Translations under genes and position numbers: made by a program
Shown: one piece after another, positions 61,730 through 64,000 of the stretch
Position numbering within the stretch: position 1 is the first letter of the stretch
Layout of the letters: every line of letters starts with the position of its first letter
Source of the DNA: Terfezia claveryi
Lineage: Eukaryota > Ascomycota > Pezizomycetes > Pezizales > Pezizaceae
Direction: 5' to 3'
Assembly (NCBI GenBank): GCA_015179025.1
Contig: WHUX01000215.1
Location: forward strand, 1-64,000
Length of the DNA: 64,000 nt
Notes under the pieces: model-generated
Database searches by the model: none
What the model was told of the DNA's origin: nothing
What the model saw: only the letters and a program-made list of their open reading frames with translations

Positions 61730-62428
61730 TCAGGATCGCTGGATGTCTATCTCAACCCCCTCACTTAGGAAACAATAACTAACGTCATGAGCCTTCGCCG
61801 CTTCATCCTCCAAAACCGGGGGACCTGCGGGTCTCTCTTGCTGGAAAGCACGCCAGTATCCTTCCACCCGTAGGTGATACTTCCCGTCAGGCAACCGTTT
61901 TAATTCGTCCGTCATTAATCCTAACTTATGTCTAACCTCGATAGCCTCCCCGGCAGGTATTCTCACCCGCGACACTCGTCTGCCGTTGCATTCGGCATTG
62001 ACCTGCGCTACCGGGATATGCCTCCAGTTGGGATGGCAATAAAGGCGGAAAACCCCAATGTCTCCAGCTAAACGGGCGTCGGCGGGCGAGGCCGTTGCAT
62101 CGAAATTAACAGGATAAGGGTTGGTATTGTAGATGTTGGTGGTGGCAATGATGGGTTCTGCGACGTCATACCAGTTGAAAGCTGGCAAATTCAGTGGGTT
62201 AAATTTGTTTACCGACAAGCTTAACGTGATATTCATGCCCCCATTATTGCAGTCCGTTGGAATTGGTAGCCAATCGTGTGTTGGATCGGGATGATGTTCT
62301 GCAACACAATAGTCCGGGCCGATCAAGGGGGGGAGGGATATCTCGTTGAGGTAATCCCCATAGGTTATCCTAGGGAAGATATTATTAAAACATTCCGCAG
62401 TGGAAATCATAGCTTGGGACATCCTCAT
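61730..62428 (-). CDS. Hypothetical protein, 232 aa
   Basis: An uninterrupted frame with a natural composition (MRMSQAMISTAECF... to DIQRS). Strand-rich segments TTNIYNTNPYPVNF, RVRIPAGEAIEVRHKLG and LPDGKYHLRVEGYW suggest an immunoglobulin-like beta fold. The order is weakly like the propeptide domain of fungal deuterolysins (IPAGxxV... then GKYTV...G). A deuterolysin catalytic relic sits next to it on the opposite strand. No secretion signal is obvious at the chosen start, so an upstream exon may be missing. It could be an orphan gene, a proteinase-inhibitor-like fold, or a separated propeptide piece. Confidence 0.45.
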   Translation of the reverse strand: MRMSQAMISTAECFNNIFPRITYGDYLNEISLPPLIGPDYCVAEHHPDPTHDWLPIPTDCNNGGMNITLSLSVNKFNPLNLPAFNWYDVAEPIIATTNIYNTNPYPVNFDATASPADARLAGDIGVFRLYCHPNWRHIPVAQVNAECNGRRVSRVRIPAGEAIEVRHKLGLMTDELKRLPDGKYHLRVEGYWRAFQQERPAGPPVLEDEAAKAHDVSYCFLSEGVEIDIQRS

Positions 62429-63428
62429 GGATATAGTGAGGTGGATCGTGTCGACAGACGAAAGCTGGTGGTCTGGTGGATATCTGGAGCCAGTGCTCTT
62501 TTAAGTACTGGACGAGCAGAAATACAATTCTGATCCAAGGTTATCCCAGTTTTGTGAAGCGATCACATGGGAACAAGTGGTGCACATGCCTACTTATGGT
62601 CCTGCGATCTGAGATATTATTGAAGTAGAGTTAAAGTTTGCTATCTAATTTCGTGGATTGGAGATCACATTATATGCACATTCAGCGCATATGTTTATGC
62701 GTAATCCACTTGGTTGTGTCGCTCCGCCTAGTCAATCTGATTCCACCATGAGAATCATGCCTATAACAATCATGTACGAGTTCACGAGTCTCCTTAAGTT
62801 AATATTTCACAAGTTTCCTTTTGATCTCCTTATCTATCATATCGGACTCGGGCTCTAGTATAGCTTCATAGGGTCATCCGGCATTACCAGTTAATGACGC
62901 GTGGGAGCCCCCCGATTTTGTAGCTTAGGAGTCTGGAAGTGACGGAAAAATACTCCCGCAGAATAGTACATGCCTCGAGTCCTAAGCCACATGTGCAGAA
63001 AGTCTAATACTATTAGAAGTGGGTATATATATTAATTGCGATGTTAAGCACCCAATCAGACCAGCAATACTCGGAGCTTCATATTTCACATATCAGACAT
63101 ACCTTAACCTGTGAACAACGTGCCATGTGTCAGTGATTCATGCGCCATCCAGTAGGTAGAGGTGGATTACCTAATTCACATATCCTTCCTTAGGTCAAAC
63201 CTCTAAATTAAACTCGTCACGTAGGTCTCAAACTCTGAGGCCGGCTTAGTCATAAGACTTCCCACAGATGCCTTAAAGGTTAGTCTCATGCCAAGCCTCT
63301 AGGTAGTCGGTCGCACTTTGAAGGTCAGACTTAGACAATAATAGGTAATAATAATAACAAACCTTTCCATACACACGGAAGCACTAGTTTGGTTGGCGGA
63401 AGCACACCTGTGTAATTCCAGAGCTGTG
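62429..63428. other. Intergenic, no gene seen
   Basis: Upstream flanks of the 232-aa minus-strand frame and of the partial gene at the right edge. It contains the second copy of the short dispersed repeat at about 62871-62927 and nothing else recognisable. Confidence 0.5.
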
Positions 63429-64000
63429 ATGGATCAACTACCTACACCAACATCACCAACTGCGCATTCCCCGCTTCCCCTCCTCCCAGACCCTCAGGTT
63501 CAGTCCGCTCCAACCCTACTCCCAATCTCCACCGCGCCCTTGCACTCTACCCCTCATAAGCGCAAAGCTGCTCTGACGGGTTTGCACCAACCAATCAATG
63601 GTAATGTTTCTGCTGGCAAGCGACGCCGCGCGAATGCTATCACGACTCTCATCGAGCAAGAACTGGCTGGCGCGCAGCACATATGCCTTGATTTTGTCGA
63701 ACGCTTCCTGTTTCCCGGATCACCGAATACCGCAACTACTGTATATGCCGAAGAAATACTCTCAGCAATTATTAAGCAATCAGAGTCCAAAGCCGGAGCT
63801 GCTGCGCCTGGCATACGGTGTTGCAAATTTGACCAAAAGCATGTGTATGTCTGTTATCCACCAGCATACACAAACAAAGCCTATCCGGAGTGGTTCTGTC
63901 GATTCGCAAATGCCATACAACAACATACCTCCCCGTCGCTGACCGGTTTCTCCCCCACATGTCCCCCCACCAAGGCGAAATTGGAGTGGTGTGTCGTCAA
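63429..64000 (+). CDS. Partial gene running off the window, unknown
   Basis: From the ATG at 63429 the frame stays open for 190 codons to the last base, with no stop. The start is Pro/Ser/Thr-rich (MDQLPTPTSPTAHSPLPL), then a basic patch (HKRKAAL, GKRRRAN) that could serve as a nuclear localisation signal. A more ordered part follows: ITTLIEQELAGAQHICLDFV, AEEILSAIIKQ, IRCCKFDQKHVYVCYPPAY and AYPEWFCRFANAIQQH. No family is recognised. Continuous openness in C-rich sequence and the change to folded-type composition support a real gene. Confidence 0.55.
   Translation, partial: MDQLPTPTSPTAHSPLPLLPDPQVQSAPTLLPISTAPLHSTPHKRKAALTGLHQPINGNVSAGKRRRANAITTLIEQELAGAQHICLDFVERFLFPGSPNTATTVYAEEILSAIIKQSESKAGAAAPGIRCCKFDQKHVYVCYPPAYTNKAYPEWFCRFANAIQQHTSPSLTGFSPTCPPTKAKLEWCVV

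Overview
The window is nuclear DNA of a filamentous ascomycete. The supporting signs are short spliceosomal introns (55-160 nt, GT..AG) and recognisable fungal proteins: Cox18/Oxa2, ALG11, a CRZ1-type zinc-finger factor, an ELM1/SAK1/CaMKK-type kinase and a PLOD-like glycosyltransferase. The gene sparsity and the many small transposon relics would suit a large Pezizomycete (truffle- or morel-like) genome. That placement is an inference, not something the sequence proves.

Layout. 1-17 kb: a membrane glycosyltransferase (-) at 1457-2908 with two MITE-like inverted repeats just upstream, a gene-poor stretch with a minisatellite and one doubtful minus-strand gene, then a convergent pair, COX18 (+, 10971-12175) and ALG11 (-, 12334-14185, one-base frameshift). 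17-34 kb: CRZ1 (+, 17081-19203), a polyQ/RS-rich zinc-knuckle protein (+, frame broken near a C9 run), a TIR transposon relic, and a large CaMKK-type kinase (-, 28339-33164). 34-47.6 kb: long non-coding, repeat-rich DNA with a helicase-like relic and an inverted pair of repeats, one copy of which holds a MITE of about 560 bp. 47.6-56 kb: a C-terminal RING protein (+) followed by a cluster of mobile-element remains: a second copy of the TIR transposon, a pogo-like element, and 5'-truncated LINE tails with target-site duplications. 56-64 kb: an orphan 587-residue protein, more LINE tails, a broken OSCA/CSC1 channel fragment, a broken deuterolysin fragment, a 232-residue minus-strand ORF and the start of a gene that runs off the right edge.

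How the genes relate. There is no gene cluster or pathway. CRZ1 is the calcineurin effector, the kinase belongs to the CaMKK-like Snf1-activating group, and the OSCA/CSC1 relic is from a Ca2+-permeable channel family, so three calcium/stress-signalling genes share the window, probably by chance. COX18 (cytochrome oxidase assembly) and ALG11 (N-glycan precursor synthesis) are housekeeping genes.

The most interesting material is in the repeats. Two copies of one TIR element (26024-26990 and 49955-51209) keep the end of a retroviral-type integrase core, and one copy has a 4-bp target duplication. This combination is known from Ginger-type DNA transposons.
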